Assembly (NCBI RefSeq): GCF_024519725.1
Contig: NZ_JALJRK010000004.1
Coordinates: 103,473-167,472 of the forward strand
Length of the DNA: 64,000 bases
DNA from: Microvirga sp. Mcv34
GTDB lineage: Bacteria > Pseudomonadota > Alphaproteobacteria > Rhizobiales > Beijerinckiaceae
Direction of reading: 5' to 3'
Numbering within the stretch: position 1 is the first letter of the stretch; the number at the start of each line of letters is the position of its first letter. The position numbers were made by a program, and so were the translations under genes. Under the pieces are notes generated by a model, which was not told the DNA's origin, did no database searches, and saw only the letters and a list, made by a program, of their open reading frames with translations. Below are positions 7,922-23,405 of this stretch, piece after piece.

Positions 7922-13770
<5,849 letters not shown>

Positions 13771-13774
<4 letters not shown>

Positions 13775-15882
13775 CGGACGACGTACGGCGCGGGGAGCTG
13801 AGCCAGAGCCCGGATGAGTTACATCTGGTCTCGGTCCGCCCTCCGTCAGATCCGATTCCGGCCAAGATCCTGGTGGTCGACGACGACCCGCGGAACCTGA
13901 TCGCCGTCGAGGAGGTGCTCCGGTCTCCCGGTGTGGAGATCGTCACCGCCGATTCCGGCGAGGGCGCGCTGCGCCATGTCCTGAAGGACGACTTCGCGGT
14001 TATCCTGCTCGACGTGCAGATGCCCCGGCTCGACGGCTACGAGGTTGCGAGCCTGATCAGGAACCGGCCGCGCTCCTCGCGCGTCCCGATCCTGTTCCTG
14101 ACGGCCTTCAACAAGGACGACATGCATGTCTTCAAGGGATATTCGGCCGGGGCCGTCGACTATGTCTTCAAACCCATCGAGCCGCTGATCCTCCGCTCCA
14201 AGGTCGAGATCTTCGTCGACCTTTATCGCAAGACGGAAGAGATCCGCCGGCAGGCCGAGCAGGAGCGGCGCCTGCTGATGGACAACCTTCGTGTGCGCAG
14301 CGAGAAGCTGAAGGCGGAGCAGGCCCTGCGCCGCCGCGAGGAACATCAATCGATCGTCCTGCAATCTCTGCCCATCGCGCTCTATACGGCCTCGGTCGAG
14401 GAGGATCATCGGCGCCTTCATTTCACCAACGAGAGCATCGAGCGCATCACCGGATTCCGGCCGGAGGCTTTCCTCGAACGGCCGGATTTCTGGTCCTCCC
14501 GCATCAATCCGGAGGACCAGGAGCGTGTTCTGGCCCAGCTGAAGCGTCTGGGAGAGGAGGGTTCCGTCAATCTCGAATATCGCTGGCGCTGCGCCGATGA
14601 CGTGGAACGGCACTTTCTCGACCAGACGGTCCTCATGCGCGACGAAGACGGCCAGCCGCGCGAATTCTTCGGCATGTGGTTCGACATCACGGAAAGCAAA
14701 CAGATGGAGCAGAACCTGCTCCATGCCAGCAAGCTCGAGGCGGTCGGCCGCCTGACGGGTGGGATCGCACACGATTTCAACAATATGCTGAGCGTCGTGA
14801 TCGGCAATCTCGATCTCCTGAAGAAATCCATTCAGGGTAACGAGAAGGCCGAGCGCCGGGTGCGCATGGCGTTGGAAAGCGCCCAGCATTGCGCCGATCT
14901 CACCTACAGGCTCCTGACCTTCTCGCGGCGTCAGGCTCTGCAGGTCTCGACCATCGACGTCGCGAGCCTGATGCCCAGCCTGTTGGAATTGATGCGCAGG
15001 ACGTTGGGCGAGCACGTCAATGCGAGCCTGCATCTGGACGACGGGATCTGGCCGATCCAGGTCGATCGCGCCCAGTTCGAGGCGGCGCTCCTGAACCTCG
15101 CCGTCAACGCCCGCGATGCCATGCCCCATGGGGGCGATCTCACGATCTGCGTCAAGAACCAGATGGTGGAGGAGGGGAAGTCCGCTCCGGGTGGCGAGTT
15201 CGTCGTGATCTCCGTGAGCGATACAGGCATCGGAATGCCGCCCGAGGTCCTGGAAAAGGTGTTCGAGCCGTTCTTCACCACGAAGGAAAGCGGGAAGGGC
15301 ACGGGCCTCGGCCTGAGCATGGTCTACGGCTTCGTTCAGCAATGCCACGGCCACGTGGAGGTCGAGAGCGAGCCGAATGTCGGCACGACGATCCGCATCT
15401 TCCTGCCCCGCTCGCACGATGCGGCGGAAAGGCACGAAGACAGCCAATCGGCCATGGCCCACCCTTTCGGGGATGGCCGCACGGTGCTCGTCGTGGAGGA
15501 CAATCCCGCCGTGCGCCAGGTGGCGCTGTCCACCCTTCATTCGCTCGGTTTCAAGGTGATGGAGGCCGAGACCGGGGACGAAGCCGCTCGGCTCCTGCGA
15601 TCGAAGAACGACATCAAGCTTGTTCTCTCCGACGTCAGGATGCCGGGGGCTCTCAGCGGCATAGACTTGGCCCGCCTGATTCAGAAGGAACAGCCGGACG
15701 TGCAGGTTCTCCTGACCACCGGCTATTTCGACGGTGAGGAAAAGCTCGAAGATCTCAATCTTCTCTACAAGCCCTACAGAGCGAGCGACCTGGCGGAGAA
15801 GCTGCAATCGCTGATGAATTCTCCGGAGAATGTCCCCTTGGAGAACACGGCCATGCGCCGGGCTGCGGCCGCCGTCGCCTAG
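13771..15882 (+). CDS. Hybrid histidine kinase, REC-PAS-HisKA-HATPase-REC
   Basis: A 703-residue soluble protein. Its ATG overlaps the TGA of the poly-HAMP kinase (ATGA at 13771), so the two are translationally coupled. Order of domains: receiver (30-150, D81 in [12 protein letters not shown]), linker coiled coil, PAS (about 197-310, ending [13 protein letters not shown]), HisKA with H334 in [11 protein letters not shown], HATPase with [17 protein letters not shown] and [10 protein letters not shown], and a C-terminal receiver (D621 in LSDVRMPG). The N-terminal receiver suggests it takes phosphate from the upstream kinase, followed by its own kinase step. The kinase core is of the NtrB-like GGIAHDFNN class seen in many rhizobial hybrid kinases. 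No DNA-binding output domain is present in either protein. Confidence 0.93.
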
Positions 15883-15938
15883 AGCTTTGTACGGTGAAGT
15901 GGGGCCGGCTCACTCTCGAGCGATGCCACTCGGCAAGG

Positions 15939-15979
15939 GCTGGAGCTGATTCCACGCCGGTGGAGACAGCTCCAGCTTT
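15939..15979. terminator. Probable bidirectional terminator between convergent genes
   Basis: GCTGGAGCTG (15939-15948) pairs perfectly with CAGCTCCAGC (15967-15976). An inner stem TCCAC/GTGGA closes the hairpin further, and a short TTT follows. It lies between the kinase stop and the stop of the small leftward gene at 16056, where a shared terminator is expected. Confidence 0.6.
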
Positions 15980-16055
15980 GGCGCGATAACCGAGCCGGGA
16001 TGGCGCATCCGTCTGGCAGGAATGTTCCTTCCCGGTTTGTCTTTGAGGCAGACTT

Positions 16056-16286
16056 TCAGAACTCGGCCGACAGACTGTCCCGGTCGCCGCGCCAGGCGGT
16101 GTAGAAATCGCCTGTCCGGTCGAGAACGAATACCGTCGGATTGTTCGACACGGCCGACCAGCAGGCGGCCTCGACGGCGAATTTCAGTGCTTTGGCGCGA
16201 AAATAAAACGAACCAAGATCCCGGCCGAATTGAGAAACCGTCCAACGATCGTGCTTGAATGCAACGCAATACGCTCCGTGGGGCAT
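16056..16286 (-). CDS. Small uncharacterised protein
   Basis: A 76-residue protein I do not recognise. The ATG at 16286 is chosen over the longer frame to 16361 because GGGAGG stands about 6 bases upstream. The sequence begins MPHGAYCVAFKHDRWTVSQF and ends in WRGDRDSLSAEF. It is rich in aromatics and looks like a small alpha/beta fold: two strands (YCVAFKHDRWTVSQ, TVFVLDRTGDFYTAW) flank a helix (RAKALKFAVEAACWSAV), a DUF2188-like arrangement. It has no signal peptide or membrane segment. It stands alone between the kinase pair and an SDR gene. Confidence 0.55.
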   Translation of the reverse strand: MPHGAYCVAFKHDRWTVSQFGRDLGSFYFRAKALKFAVEAACWSAVSNNPTVFVLDRTGDFYTAWRGDRDSLSAEF

Positions 16287-16514
16287 GAAGCACCTCCCAA
16301 GTCGCTCTTCCGGCGCATCGTGCGGCACTCTAGGGCCGCTCTGAGTGATGCGCTGTTTCAATCAAACAGCATCGGGTCGACCCCGAGAGTGGATCCACCT
16401 TCGGGTCCGATGCTTCGCAAAATACAGGTGCCGTTGCTAACCATCCTGAACGGATATGGCAACCGGGAATGACGGTTTACGATCCCAAACATTAAGGATG
16501 GGTTTCCCGGCGCG

Positions 16515-17291
16515 TCAGAGCGAGGCGGTCACGCCTCCGTCGACATAGATGATCTGGCCGTTGACGAAGTTGGACGCGTCGGATGCGAGGAAGACGGCGG
16601 CGCCGATCAGGTCCTCCAATTCGCCCCAGCGCCGGGAGGGTGTACGGCCGATGAGCCAGTCGGAGAAGGCCTTGTCGTCGACCAGGGCCTGGTTGAGTTC
16701 CGTCTTGAAATAGCCGGGCCCGATGCCGTTCACTTGCAGGCCATGCCTGCCCCAATCGATGGCCATGCCCTTCGTGAGCATCTTCACGGCTCCCTTGGTG
16801 GCCGTGTAGGGCGCGATCGAGGGGCGACCGAGCTCGCTCTGGACCGAGCAGATATTGATGATCTTCCCCCGGCCGCGCGGGATCATTTTCCTGGCGACCG
16901 CCTGGCTCACATAGAAGACGCTGTCCACATTCGTGGTCATCAGCGCGTGCCATGTCTCCTCCGGATAATCCTCCAGAGGGCCGCGCCGCTGCATGCCCGC
17001 ATTGTTGATCAGGATGCCGATGGGCCCGATCTCGGCTTCGGTCCGGTCGATGGCCGTCCGGACGGCGCCGCTGTCCGTTACGTCGAAGGGCATTTCGAAC
17101 ACGGACGAGCCTTCGTCGCGTAGCAGTCGGGCCGCTTCCGCAACCTTGTCCGGATGGCGTCCGTTGAGGATGACGCGCGCGCCGGCGCCTCCGAGGCCCC
17201 GGGCGAGCGCAAGGCCGATGCCCGCGCTCGATCCCGTCACGAGCGCGACGCGGCCCGACAGGTCGAACAGGTTCGCAATGTTCATGTTCAT
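16515..17291 (-). CDS. SDR family oxidoreductase, gluconate 5-dehydrogenase-like
   Basis: A 258-residue classical short-chain dehydrogenase. Motifs: cofactor loop VTGSSAGIG (18-26), NNAG (96-99), catalytic S149, Y162 and K166 (ICSVQSE, YTATKGAVK), and the C-terminal NGQIIYVDGG strand. The overall pattern (NLFDLSGRVALVTG, RGPLEDYPEETW) resembles gluconate 5-dehydrogenases, which interconvert gluconate and 5-ketogluconate, but SDR substrates cannot be fixed from sequence. It is 28 bases downstream of the FAD-linked dehydrogenase gene in the same direction and likely in one transcript with it and the enolase-superfamily gene. The locus therefore suggests a sugar-acid substrate. Confidence 0.85.
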   Translation of the reverse strand: MNMNIANLFDLSGRVALVTGSSAGIGLALARGLGGAGARVILNGRHPDKVAEAARLLRDEGSSVFEMPFDVTDSGAVRTAIDRTEAEIGPIGILINNAGMQRRGPLEDYPEETWHALMTTNVDSVFYVSQAVARKMIPRGRGKIINICSVQSELGRPSIAPYTATKGAVKMLTKGMAIDWGRHGLQVNGIGPGYFKTELNQALVDDKAFSDWLIGRTPSRRWGELEDLIGAAVFLASDASNFVNGQIIYVDGGVTASL

Positions 17292-17319
17292 TCCAGGTCT
17301 CGCGTGAGCCCGACCGCTC

Positions 17320-18696
17320 TCAGAGAATGCGGCCGGGATTGAGGATGCCGGCCGGATCGAGCGTCTGCTTCATCTGCCTCATCAGGGCGAGTTCGGGCTC
17401 CGTGCGGCTCAGGGGAAGATAGGGGCGCTTGATGCGCCCGATGCCGTGCTCCGCCGAGATCGAGCCGCCGAGGCGGGAAACGAGCTCGTAGACGAGACCC
17501 TGTACGCCCTTCTTGATTGCATCGTCCATGTCGCGATGGGCGACATTGATATGGATGTTGCTGTCGGCCACATGACCGAACACGACATAGACGGCATCCG
17601 GCCACTGCCTTGGCATTTCCTGGCGCAGATGCGCGACCGCCTCCGTCATGCGGTTGAGCGGCACGCTGACGTCGAAGCGGATTTCCTCCGGCAGGAAGCG
17701 GCCGTATTCGTAGGGTGTTTCTCGGTATGCCCAGAAGCGGTTCCGGTCGGCGCGGGACTGCGCCACCACGGCGTCTTGTATCAGCCCCTGCTCGTAGAAC
17801 TCGCCGAGGAGCATGGAAAAGGCTTCCGTTCCCGCCGGATCGACTCCCATATCGGCCTCGATCAGGAGCGTCACGTCGTGTTCCGCCTCGAAGGCCGGCG
17901 CAAGGCCGCAGATCTCGGTAGCGACGGTCATGAATTCCCGCCACATTGCCTCGAAGACCAGCAGGCGTCCCGGATGAGCCTGCTGGAACCGGCGCAGGAC
18001 CACGAGGGCATCCTCGAAGCTGCCGACCGCGCAGAGGGCCGTCTGCAACCCTTGAGGCTTGGGATGCAGGCCGATCACCGCCCGCGTCACGACGCCGAGC
18101 GTTCCCTCGCTGCCGATGAAGAGCTGCGTCCAATCGTATCCGGCATTGTTCTTCAACATCTTATTGAGAGATCGGACCACAGTGCCATCCGCCAGAACGA
18201 TTTCGAGACCGAGAACGTTGCGCCGGGTCATGCCGTAACGCAGCACTTGGTTGCCGCCGGCATTGGTCGCGATGTTGCCGCCGATCGTGCAAGTTCCACG
18301 CGCGCCGAGATCGATCCCGCACAGGAAGCCGGCCTCGTCCGCCGCCTGCTGTATGACCGCGAGCGGCGTGCCGGCCAGAGCGGTCAGCGTGGCGCTCGCC
18401 GCGTCGATCTCTTCAATGGCGTTCATGCGCTCCAGCGACAGGGCGATCTCTCCCGCCTGCGGGTGCGCGCCGCCCGCAAGGCCGGTCAGCCCGCCCTGCG
18501 TGACGACAGGCTGGCGGTGCTCGCGGCAGATCCTCAGGGCCGTCGAAACATCCTCCGTGGTCTGCGGCAGGATCAAGGCCTGCGGCGCGACGGGTGGCAG
18601 GCCGCCGGCATCGGCGTGATTGCGGGAGGGAATGTCGGTCCCGACCCGGATCCGCGATCCCAAGGCCGCAACGAGGGCATCGATTACTTGGCTCAT
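17320..18696 (-). CDS. FAD-linked D-2-hydroxyacid dehydrogenase (GlcD/D2HGDH-like)
   Basis: A 458-residue flavoprotein of the VAO/PCMH superfamily with the usual length. The FAD-binding half (about 40-215) has VVTQGGLTGLAGGA, GIDLGARGTCTIGGNIATNA and IGSEGTLGVVTRAV. The C-terminal FAD oxidase half has VFGHVADSNIHINV and the near-terminal ISAEHGIGRIKR motif, with histidines used for substrate and metal binding. Members oxidise D-lactate, glycolate, D-2-hydroxyglutarate or longer 2-hydroxyacids and pass electrons to a carrier. It lies between an enolase-superfamily dehydratase and an SDR, so a sugar-derived 2-hydroxyacid is plausible. No iron-sulphur partner (GlcF) is encoded nearby. Confidence 0.88.
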   Translation of the reverse strand: MSQVIDALVAALGSRIRVGTDIPSRNHADAGGLPPVAPQALILPQTTEDVSTALRICREHRQPVVTQGGLTGLAGGAHPQAGEIALSLERMNAIEEIDAASATLTALAGTPLAVIQQAADEAGFLCGIDLGARGTCTIGGNIATNAGGNQVLRYGMTRRNVLGLEIVLADGTVVRSLNKMLKNNAGYDWTQLFIGSEGTLGVVTRAVIGLHPKPQGLQTALCAVGSFEDALVVLRRFQQAHPGRLLVFEAMWREFMTVATEICGLAPAFEAEHDVTLLIEADMGVDPAGTEAFSMLLGEFYEQGLIQDAVVAQSRADRNRFWAYRETPYEYGRFLPEEIRFDVSVPLNRMTEAVAHLRQEMPRQWPDAVYVVFGHVADSNIHINVAHRDMDDAIKKGVQGLVYELVSRLGGSISAEHGIGRIKRPYLPLSRTEPELALMRQMKQTLDPAGILNPGRIL

Positions 18697-18763
18697 CGTG
18701 GTCTCACTCGAAATCAGAAGCGCTCCTGGCGCGAACGGACAATTCGCACCTGGCCATCGGGCA

Positions 18764-19963
18764 CTAGAGTTTATCCGTCAGCCGCACGATGGCATCCGGT
18801 CGCTGCCAGAGTTCCGGCAGCAATTCGAGGCCGAGTCCCGGCTGCATGTTCACCGTGACTTCGCCTTTGGTGACGATCGGCAGTTCCGTTACGAGCTCCG
18901 TGTACCAGCCCGTATAAAAGGCGCGAACGCTTTCCTGGATCAGAGCGTTGCGCGCATGAAGCGAAAAGTGGCAGGACGCGGCGTACACCACCGGGCCCGT
19001 GCAGTCGTGCGGCGCGACCGGCACGTGCCAGGCTTCCGCGAGCGCGGCGATCTTGCGCGCCTCCGTCAAACCGCCGCACCAGGACAGGTCGAGCATGGCG
19101 ACGCCCGCGACGCCGGTTTCCAGATATTCCCGGAACGCGTGCGTGTAGGACAGGGTCTCCGACGCGCAGACCCAGGCCTTCGAATGCTGCGCATATTCCT
19201 TGAGGTCGCCGATATTGTCGAGACGGAACGGGTCCTCGTGCCAGTAAGTGTCGAATTCGGCTAGCGCTGAAGCGAGCTTCTTGGCCATCGGAAGGCTCCA
19301 CAGGGAGTGGAACTCGACCATGATGTCCATCTTGTCGCCCACGGCCTTGCGGATCTTGGCGAAGGGTTCGAGCGCCGTCCGCAATTCCTCCGGCGAGATG
19401 TCGTAGCCGTGGCTGCGTTCGGCCGCCATATCGAAGGGCCAGATTTTCATGCCCGTAATGCCCTGTTCGAGCAGCGAATGGGCGAGATCATCCGCGCGGT
19501 GCAGGAATGCGTCCAGATCCTCGTAGGCGCCTTCCACCCCGCCGACGCCCCAATTGGCGACCTTCTGCGCACGGCTGTCGCGAATGTAACGGTAGCCCGC
19601 ACAGGTGTTGTAGACCCGGATTCTGTCGCGGGAGCGGCCTCCCAGCATATCGCAGACGGGTTTGCCGTGCGCCTTGCCGAAGAGATCCCACAGGGCGATG
19701 TCGACTGCGGAGTTGCCACGCGTTTCCACGCCGGCCGAGCGCCATCCAAGGTAGTTCTGAAGGTCGCGGTTGATCCCTTCGATCTGCAGGGGATCGCGCC
19801 CGATCAGCTTGGCCGCGACCGTCTCGTGAATATATGCCTCGACCGCTGCAGCCCCCATGAAGGTTTCACCGAGGCCGATCAGCCCCTCGTCCGTGTGCAG
19901 GCGAATCCAGACGATGTTTGCGAATTCCTGGAGACGGATTGTTTCGACGCCTGTGATCTTCAT
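18764..19963 (-). CDS. Enolase-superfamily acid-sugar dehydratase (mandelate racemase/MLE family)
   Basis: A 399-residue protein. The ATG at 19963 (MKITGVETIRL) follows GAGGATCCC; the open frame continues to 20296 but the added part is not homologous. A capping domain (1-120) precedes the barrel. Expected active-site residues are visible: K173 (TGMKIWPFD), metal ligands E217 (VEFHS), E243 (WHEDPF) and E269 (CASET), and the D292-H319 pair (LDLSWCGG, APHDCTGP). These place it in the mandelate-racemase-like subgroup that removes a proton next to a carboxylate and usually dehydrates aldonic acids. The exact sugar acid cannot be read from sequence. It heads a leftward set with the FAD dehydrogenase and SDR, and is divergent from a TRAP importer. 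Confidence 0.87.
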   Translation of the reverse strand: MKITGVETIRLQEFANIVWIRLHTDEGLIGLGETFMGAAAVEAYIHETVAAKLIGRDPLQIEGINRDLQNYLGWRSAGVETRGNSAVDIALWDLFGKAHGKPVCDMLGGRSRDRIRVYNTCAGYRYIRDSRAQKVANWGVGGVEGAYEDLDAFLHRADDLAHSLLEQGITGMKIWPFDMAAERSHGYDISPEELRTALEPFAKIRKAVGDKMDIMVEFHSLWSLPMAKKLASALAEFDTYWHEDPFRLDNIGDLKEYAQHSKAWVCASETLSYTHAFREYLETGVAGVAMLDLSWCGGLTEARKIAALAEAWHVPVAPHDCTGPVVYAASCHFSLHARNALIQESVRAFYTGWYTELVTELPIVTKGEVTVNMQPGLGLELLPELWQRPDAIVRLTDKL

Positions 19964-20113
19964 GGGATCCTCGTGGGGCTGCGCTTGCGCGGCGATCGGA
20001 AGAGGCGAAAGGTTTGATGCCGCCTGCGGATGGGATGGAAGCCGCCGCTCCCATGATATCCACCGAAATGCTCCGCGCGAGCAGGTATTCATAAGTCTAA
20101 TCTGCAACAAAGA

Positions 20114-20124
20114 TGCAATTTGCA
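20114..20124. promoter_or_regulatory. Candidate operator between divergent acid-sugar genes
   Basis: TGCAA-T-TTGCA is a perfect 11-base inverted repeat; flanking AAAG and CTTT extend the symmetry loosely. It sits in the AT-rich part of the 440-base gap between the enolase-superfamily gene and the second TRAP operon. Another TGCAAC lies just to the left. It may be where the unknown local regulator binds; no regulator gene is adjacent. Confidence 0.4.
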
Positions 20125-20279
20125 AACTTTCTCGCTTGTCTCTGAGAATCGGGCGGCTGATTTCTCCAATACAGGCTTGGATGCTGCCGCAGGTGAAAAA
20201 GCGTGAGAATGAGACGTGACGGGGAAAAGCCCGTTGTCCTGCATCGCCATTTACTCGCGAAACCGCTCCATCGGCTGAA

Positions 20280-20308
20280 TTGACACTCCCTGCCACTGCG
20301 CCTTAGAT
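20280..20308 (+). promoter_or_regulatory. Sigma-70-type promoter for the second TRAP operon
   Basis: TTGACA (20280-20285), a 17-base spacer and TTAGAT (20303-20308) give a near-consensus housekeeping promoter about 95 bases upstream of the dctQ start. The gap from 19964 to 20403 otherwise holds only the TGCAA-T-TTGCA repeat and no gene. The start of transcription is inferred at about 20315. Confidence 0.6.
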
Positions 20309-20403
20309 CGACTGACATGTTTGTCGCTCCCGAGGCTTGAAGCATGCTCGGGGCGGAACAGAATCATGAGCGCTGAAGCGGGTTCCAGAGGCAGGGAGAA
20401 CGT

Positions 20404-20946
20404 GTGAGCAGGGTAATCGCCATCTTTTTCAAAGGCTTGGAAGGACTGCTGGTTCTTCTGCTGGCCGCCATGGTCGTCATGGTCTTCGGCAATGTCGTGC
20501 TGCGCTATCTCTTCGATACGGGCATCGACGTCTCGGAAGAACTGTCCCGCTTCTTCTTCGTCTGGCTGACTTTCATCGGCGCCGTCGTCGTCGGGCGTGA
20601 GAATGCGCATCTGGGTGTCGAGACCCTGGTGGCACGCCTCGGCGATAACGGCCGTAAGGTCTGCATGGTCCTGTCCGACCTCTTCATCATCGGTTGCTGC
20701 GCGGTCTTCTTCTGGGGAACATGGCAGCAGGCCGAGATCAATGCCACGAACTACGCACCCATCACCGAGATCTCGATGCTATGGGTCTACGGGATCGGAT
20801 ATTTCACGAGCATCGGCCTGGGATTGATGGCGCTGCTCCGGATCGTGCGTGTCGCGACCGGACGGATCAGCGAGCATGAACTCAAGATATTCGCCGGCGA
20901 CTACAGCGGCGACGAAGCCCATGCCCTGAGGGAGCGCCTCGAGTGA
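20404..20946 (+). CDS. dctQ: TRAP transporter small permease (DctQ family), second system
   Basis: A 180-residue inner-membrane protein starting at GTG 20404, with AGGGAGA upstream. Four membrane segments are visible (about 13-35, 48-66, 87-107, 127-148). The family pattern is VMVFGNVVLRYLFDTGIDVSEE followed by FFFVWLTFIGAVVVGRENAHLG. The gene order here is Q-M-P, unlike the P-Q-M order of the uronate system, so the two systems are not recent copies. Its end overlaps the dctM start by 4 bases. Confidence 0.9.
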   Translation: MSRVIAIFFKGLEGLLVLLLAAMVVMVFGNVVLRYLFDTGIDVSEELSRFFFVWLTFIGAVVVGRENAHLGVETLVARLGDNGRKVCMVLSDLFIIGCCAVFFWGTWQQAEINATNYAPITEISMLWVYGIGYFTSIGLGLMALLRIVRVATGRISEHELKIFAGDYSGDEAHALRERLE

Positions 20947-22226
20947 CCATTCTCGTCTTTCTCGTCTCGCTTCTCGGATCCATGGCACTCGGAATGCCGA
21001 TTGCCTTCTCGCTGATCGTCTGCGCCCTCGCGCTCATGCTCTGGCTCGGCAATTTCGACAGCCAGATCGTGGCCCAGAACATGATCATCGGGGCCGACAA
21101 CTTTCAGCTCCTGGCAGTCCCATTCTTCCTGCTGGCCGGAGAGCTGATGAATGTCGGCGGCCTGTCGAAGCGCATCGTCAATTTCGCCCTGGCCTGCCTG
21201 GGGCACATCCATGGCGGCCTCGGTTACGTGGCCATCGTGGCGGCGCTCATCCTCGCGGCGCTGTCGGGATCTGCGGCGGCCGACACGGCGGCGCTGGCGG
21301 CCATCCTGATCCCGATGATGCGCAATGCCGGATACGACATTCCGCGTGCGGCCGGGCTCATCGCAGCCGGCGGCATCATCGCGCCGGTGATCCCGCCGTC
21401 CATCGGCTTCATCGTCTTCGGCGTCGCGGCCAATGTGTCGATCTCACAGCTCTTTCTCGCCGGCGTCGTGCCTGGTGTGATGATGGGCGTGGCGCTTGTC
21501 GTCGCTTGGGCCATCGTCAGCCGGAAGGACAAGATGAAGACGGCGCCTCGTGCTTCCATGCGCGAGAGGGGCAAGGCCTTCGTCGACGGCTTCTATGCCC
21601 TTCTCATGCCCGTGATGATCCTGGGCGGCATCAAATGGGGCATCGTCACGCCGACGGAGGCCGCAGTTCTCGCCGCCGTCTATGCGCTCATCATCGGCAT
21701 GTTCGTCTATCGCGAGCTGAAGCCATCGATGCTCTATGGCGTCTTCCTCACGGCCGCGAAGACGACCGCCGTGGTGATGTTCCTGGTCGCGGCGGCGCTC
21801 GTCTCCGCATGGCTCATCACCCAGGCGAACATTCCGGGGGAGATCAGCGGGCTCATCCAGCCTCTCATGGGCAACAAGACCCTGCTCATGTTCGCCCTCA
21901 TGTTCCTCGTCGTCATCGTCGGAACCGCGCTGGATTTCTCGCCGACGGTTCTGATCTTGACGCCGGTGCTCATGCCGATCGTGAAACAGGCCGGCATCGA
22001 TCCGGTCTATTTCGGCGTGCTGTTCATCATCAATAACGCCATCGGGTTGATCACGCCCCCGGTCGGCATCGTGCTGAACGTGGTGAGCGGCGTCGCCCGC
22101 GTACCCATGGGCGCGGTCATCCGCGGGGTCAACCCGTTCCTGATGGCCCAGCTCGTCGTGCTTGTCCTGCTCATCGTCTTCCCCGACCTGGTCATGGTAC
22201 CCCTGGCCTGGCTCAGGGGACGCTGA
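20943..22226 (+). CDS. dctM: TRAP transporter large permease (DctM family), second system
   Basis: A 427-residue polytopic membrane protein. It begins with GTG inside the dctQ stop (GTGA), so the two subunits are coupled. Signatures include FFLLAGELMNVGGLSKRIV, LAALSGSAAADTAALAAIL, GGIIAPVIPPSIGFIVFG and, in the second half, LDFSPTVLILTPVLMPIV and IINNAIGLITPPVGIVLNV. It forms the substrate path of a sodium-driven importer with the preceding DctQ and following DctP. Neighbouring enolase-superfamily and erythronate-dehydrogenase genes point to a four- to six-carbon sugar acid. Confidence 0.94.
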   Translation: MTILVFLVSLLGSMALGMPIAFSLIVCALALMLWLGNFDSQIVAQNMIIGADNFQLLAVPFFLLAGELMNVGGLSKRIVNFALACLGHIHGGLGYVAIVAALILAALSGSAAADTAALAAILIPMMRNAGYDIPRAAGLIAAGGIIAPVIPPSIGFIVFGVAANVSISQLFLAGVVPGVMMGVALVVAWAIVSRKDKMKTAPRASMRERGKAFVDGFYALLMPVMILGGIKWGIVTPTEAAVLAAVYALIIGMFVYRELKPSMLYGVFLTAAKTTAVVMFLVAAALVSAWLITQANIPGEISGLIQPLMGNKTLLMFALMFLVVIVGTALDFSPTVLILTPVLMPIVKQAGIDPVYFGVLFIINNAIGLITPPVGIVLNVVSGVARVPMGAVIRGVNPFLMAQLVVLVLLIVFPDLVMVPLAWLRGR

Positions 22227-22268
22227 GACGGCAGATCCGTTGAAAACCAAAAGAGAGAGGAAACGACC

Positions 22269-23279
22269 ATGAAAGCACTCAAATACGCACTCGCCGCCGG
22301 CGTGGCCGCGACTATCCTGGCGGCCGTTCCGGCCAATGCGCAGTTCACGGAGCGCAACATCCGCCTGTCCAACGGCGTGAACGAGGATCACCCGAACGGC
22401 AAGGGCGTCGAGAAGTTCCAGGCCTGCCTGACCGACAAGTCGGGCGGCAAGATCAAGGTGCAGGGCTTCTGGGGCAACGCCCTCGGTGGCGATCTCCAGG
22501 CCACGCAGGCGCTGCGCTCCGGCACACAGGAGATGGTCGTCACGTCGAGCTCGCCGCTCATCGGCATCCTGCCGGATCTCGGCGTGTTCGATCTGCCGTT
22601 CCTGTTCGCCAGCAACAAGGAGGCCGATTCCGTCCTCGACGGCGAGTTCGGCAAATACATCGACGGCAAGCTCGAAACGGTCGGCCTCGTCAATCTGGCC
22701 TATTGGGAGAACGGCTTCCGTAACCTCACCAACTCGCGCCGTCCGGTCGAGAAGTGGGAGGACTTCAAGGGCCTGAAAGTCCGTGTCATGCAGAACAACG
22801 TGTTCCTCGACACGTTCAAGAACATGGGTGCCAACGCGGTGCCGATGGCGTTCGGCGAAGTCTTCACGGCTCTGGAGACGAAGGCCATCGACGGCCAGGA
22901 AAATCCATTCGTGACCATCGACACGTCGAAGTTCTACGAGGTGCAGAAGTACCTGTCCGTGACGCGTCACGCCTACACGCCGTTCCTCGTGCTCTATTCC
23001 AAGAAGCTGTGGGACGGTCTGTCGAAGGATGAACAGGCCGCTCTGCGCGAATGCGCCGCCGTCTCGCGCGACGAGCAGCGCAAGGTGTCCCGCGAGCTGT
23101 CGGAAGCCTCGTTGAACAAGATCAAGGGCGCGGGCATCATCGTCAACGAGCTGAACGAGCAGGAAGCCAACCGCATGCGCGAGCAGGCGAAGTCGGTCTG
23201 GGAGAAGCACGCCGCGACCATCGGGCCTGAGACGGTGAAGATGATGCAGGCGGAGCTGGACAAGGTCCGCAAGAAGTAA
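22269..23279 (+). CDS. dctP: TRAP transporter solute-binding protein (DctP family), second system
   Basis: A 336-residue periplasmic binding protein with a Sec signal (MKALKYALAAGVAATILAAV, cleaved near ANA-QF) and GAGAGAGG before the ATG. The core has NEDHPNGKGVEKFQACLTDK, LKVRVMQNNVFLDTF with the substrate-binding arginine, and GEVFTALETKAIDGQENPF. Similarity to the first DctP is limited to family motifs, which supports a different ligand. It is last in the Q-M-P set. A GC-rich hairpin lies between it and denD, which may favour higher expression of the transporter part. Confidence 0.92.
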   Translation: MKALKYALAAGVAATILAAVPANAQFTERNIRLSNGVNEDHPNGKGVEKFQACLTDKSGGKIKVQGFWGNALGGDLQATQALRSGTQEMVVTSSSPLIGILPDLGVFDLPFLFASNKEADSVLDGEFGKYIDGKLETVGLVNLAYWENGFRNLTNSRRPVEKWEDFKGLKVRVMQNNVFLDTFKNMGANAVPMAFGEVFTALETKAIDGQENPFVTIDTSKFYEVQKYLSVTRHAYTPFLVLYSKKLWDGLSKDEQAALRECAAVSRDEQRKVSRELSEASLNKIKGAGIIVNELNEQEANRMREQAKSVWEKHAATIGPETVKMMQAELDKVRKK

Positions 23280-23299
23280 GCTTGTCATAGAAATCCGAT

Positions 23300-23337
23300 C
23301 GCCGCCGTCCGGAGCCTTCGCGCACCGAACGGCGGCG
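23300..23337 (+). other. Intercistronic hairpin between dctP and denD
   Basis: CGCCGCCGT (23300-23308) and ACGGCGGCG (23329-23337) form a perfect 9-bp stem with a 20-base loop. No T-run follows, so it is more likely an mRNA-stabilising or attenuating structure than a full terminator. A comparable hairpin follows the first dctP gene. Confidence 0.5.
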
Positions 23338-23405
23338 CCCATACATTTCCCACAAGCCTGAACCGCCGTTGCGGTCGTCGGGCCGATTTGAAAAGACCCC
23401 GATCG

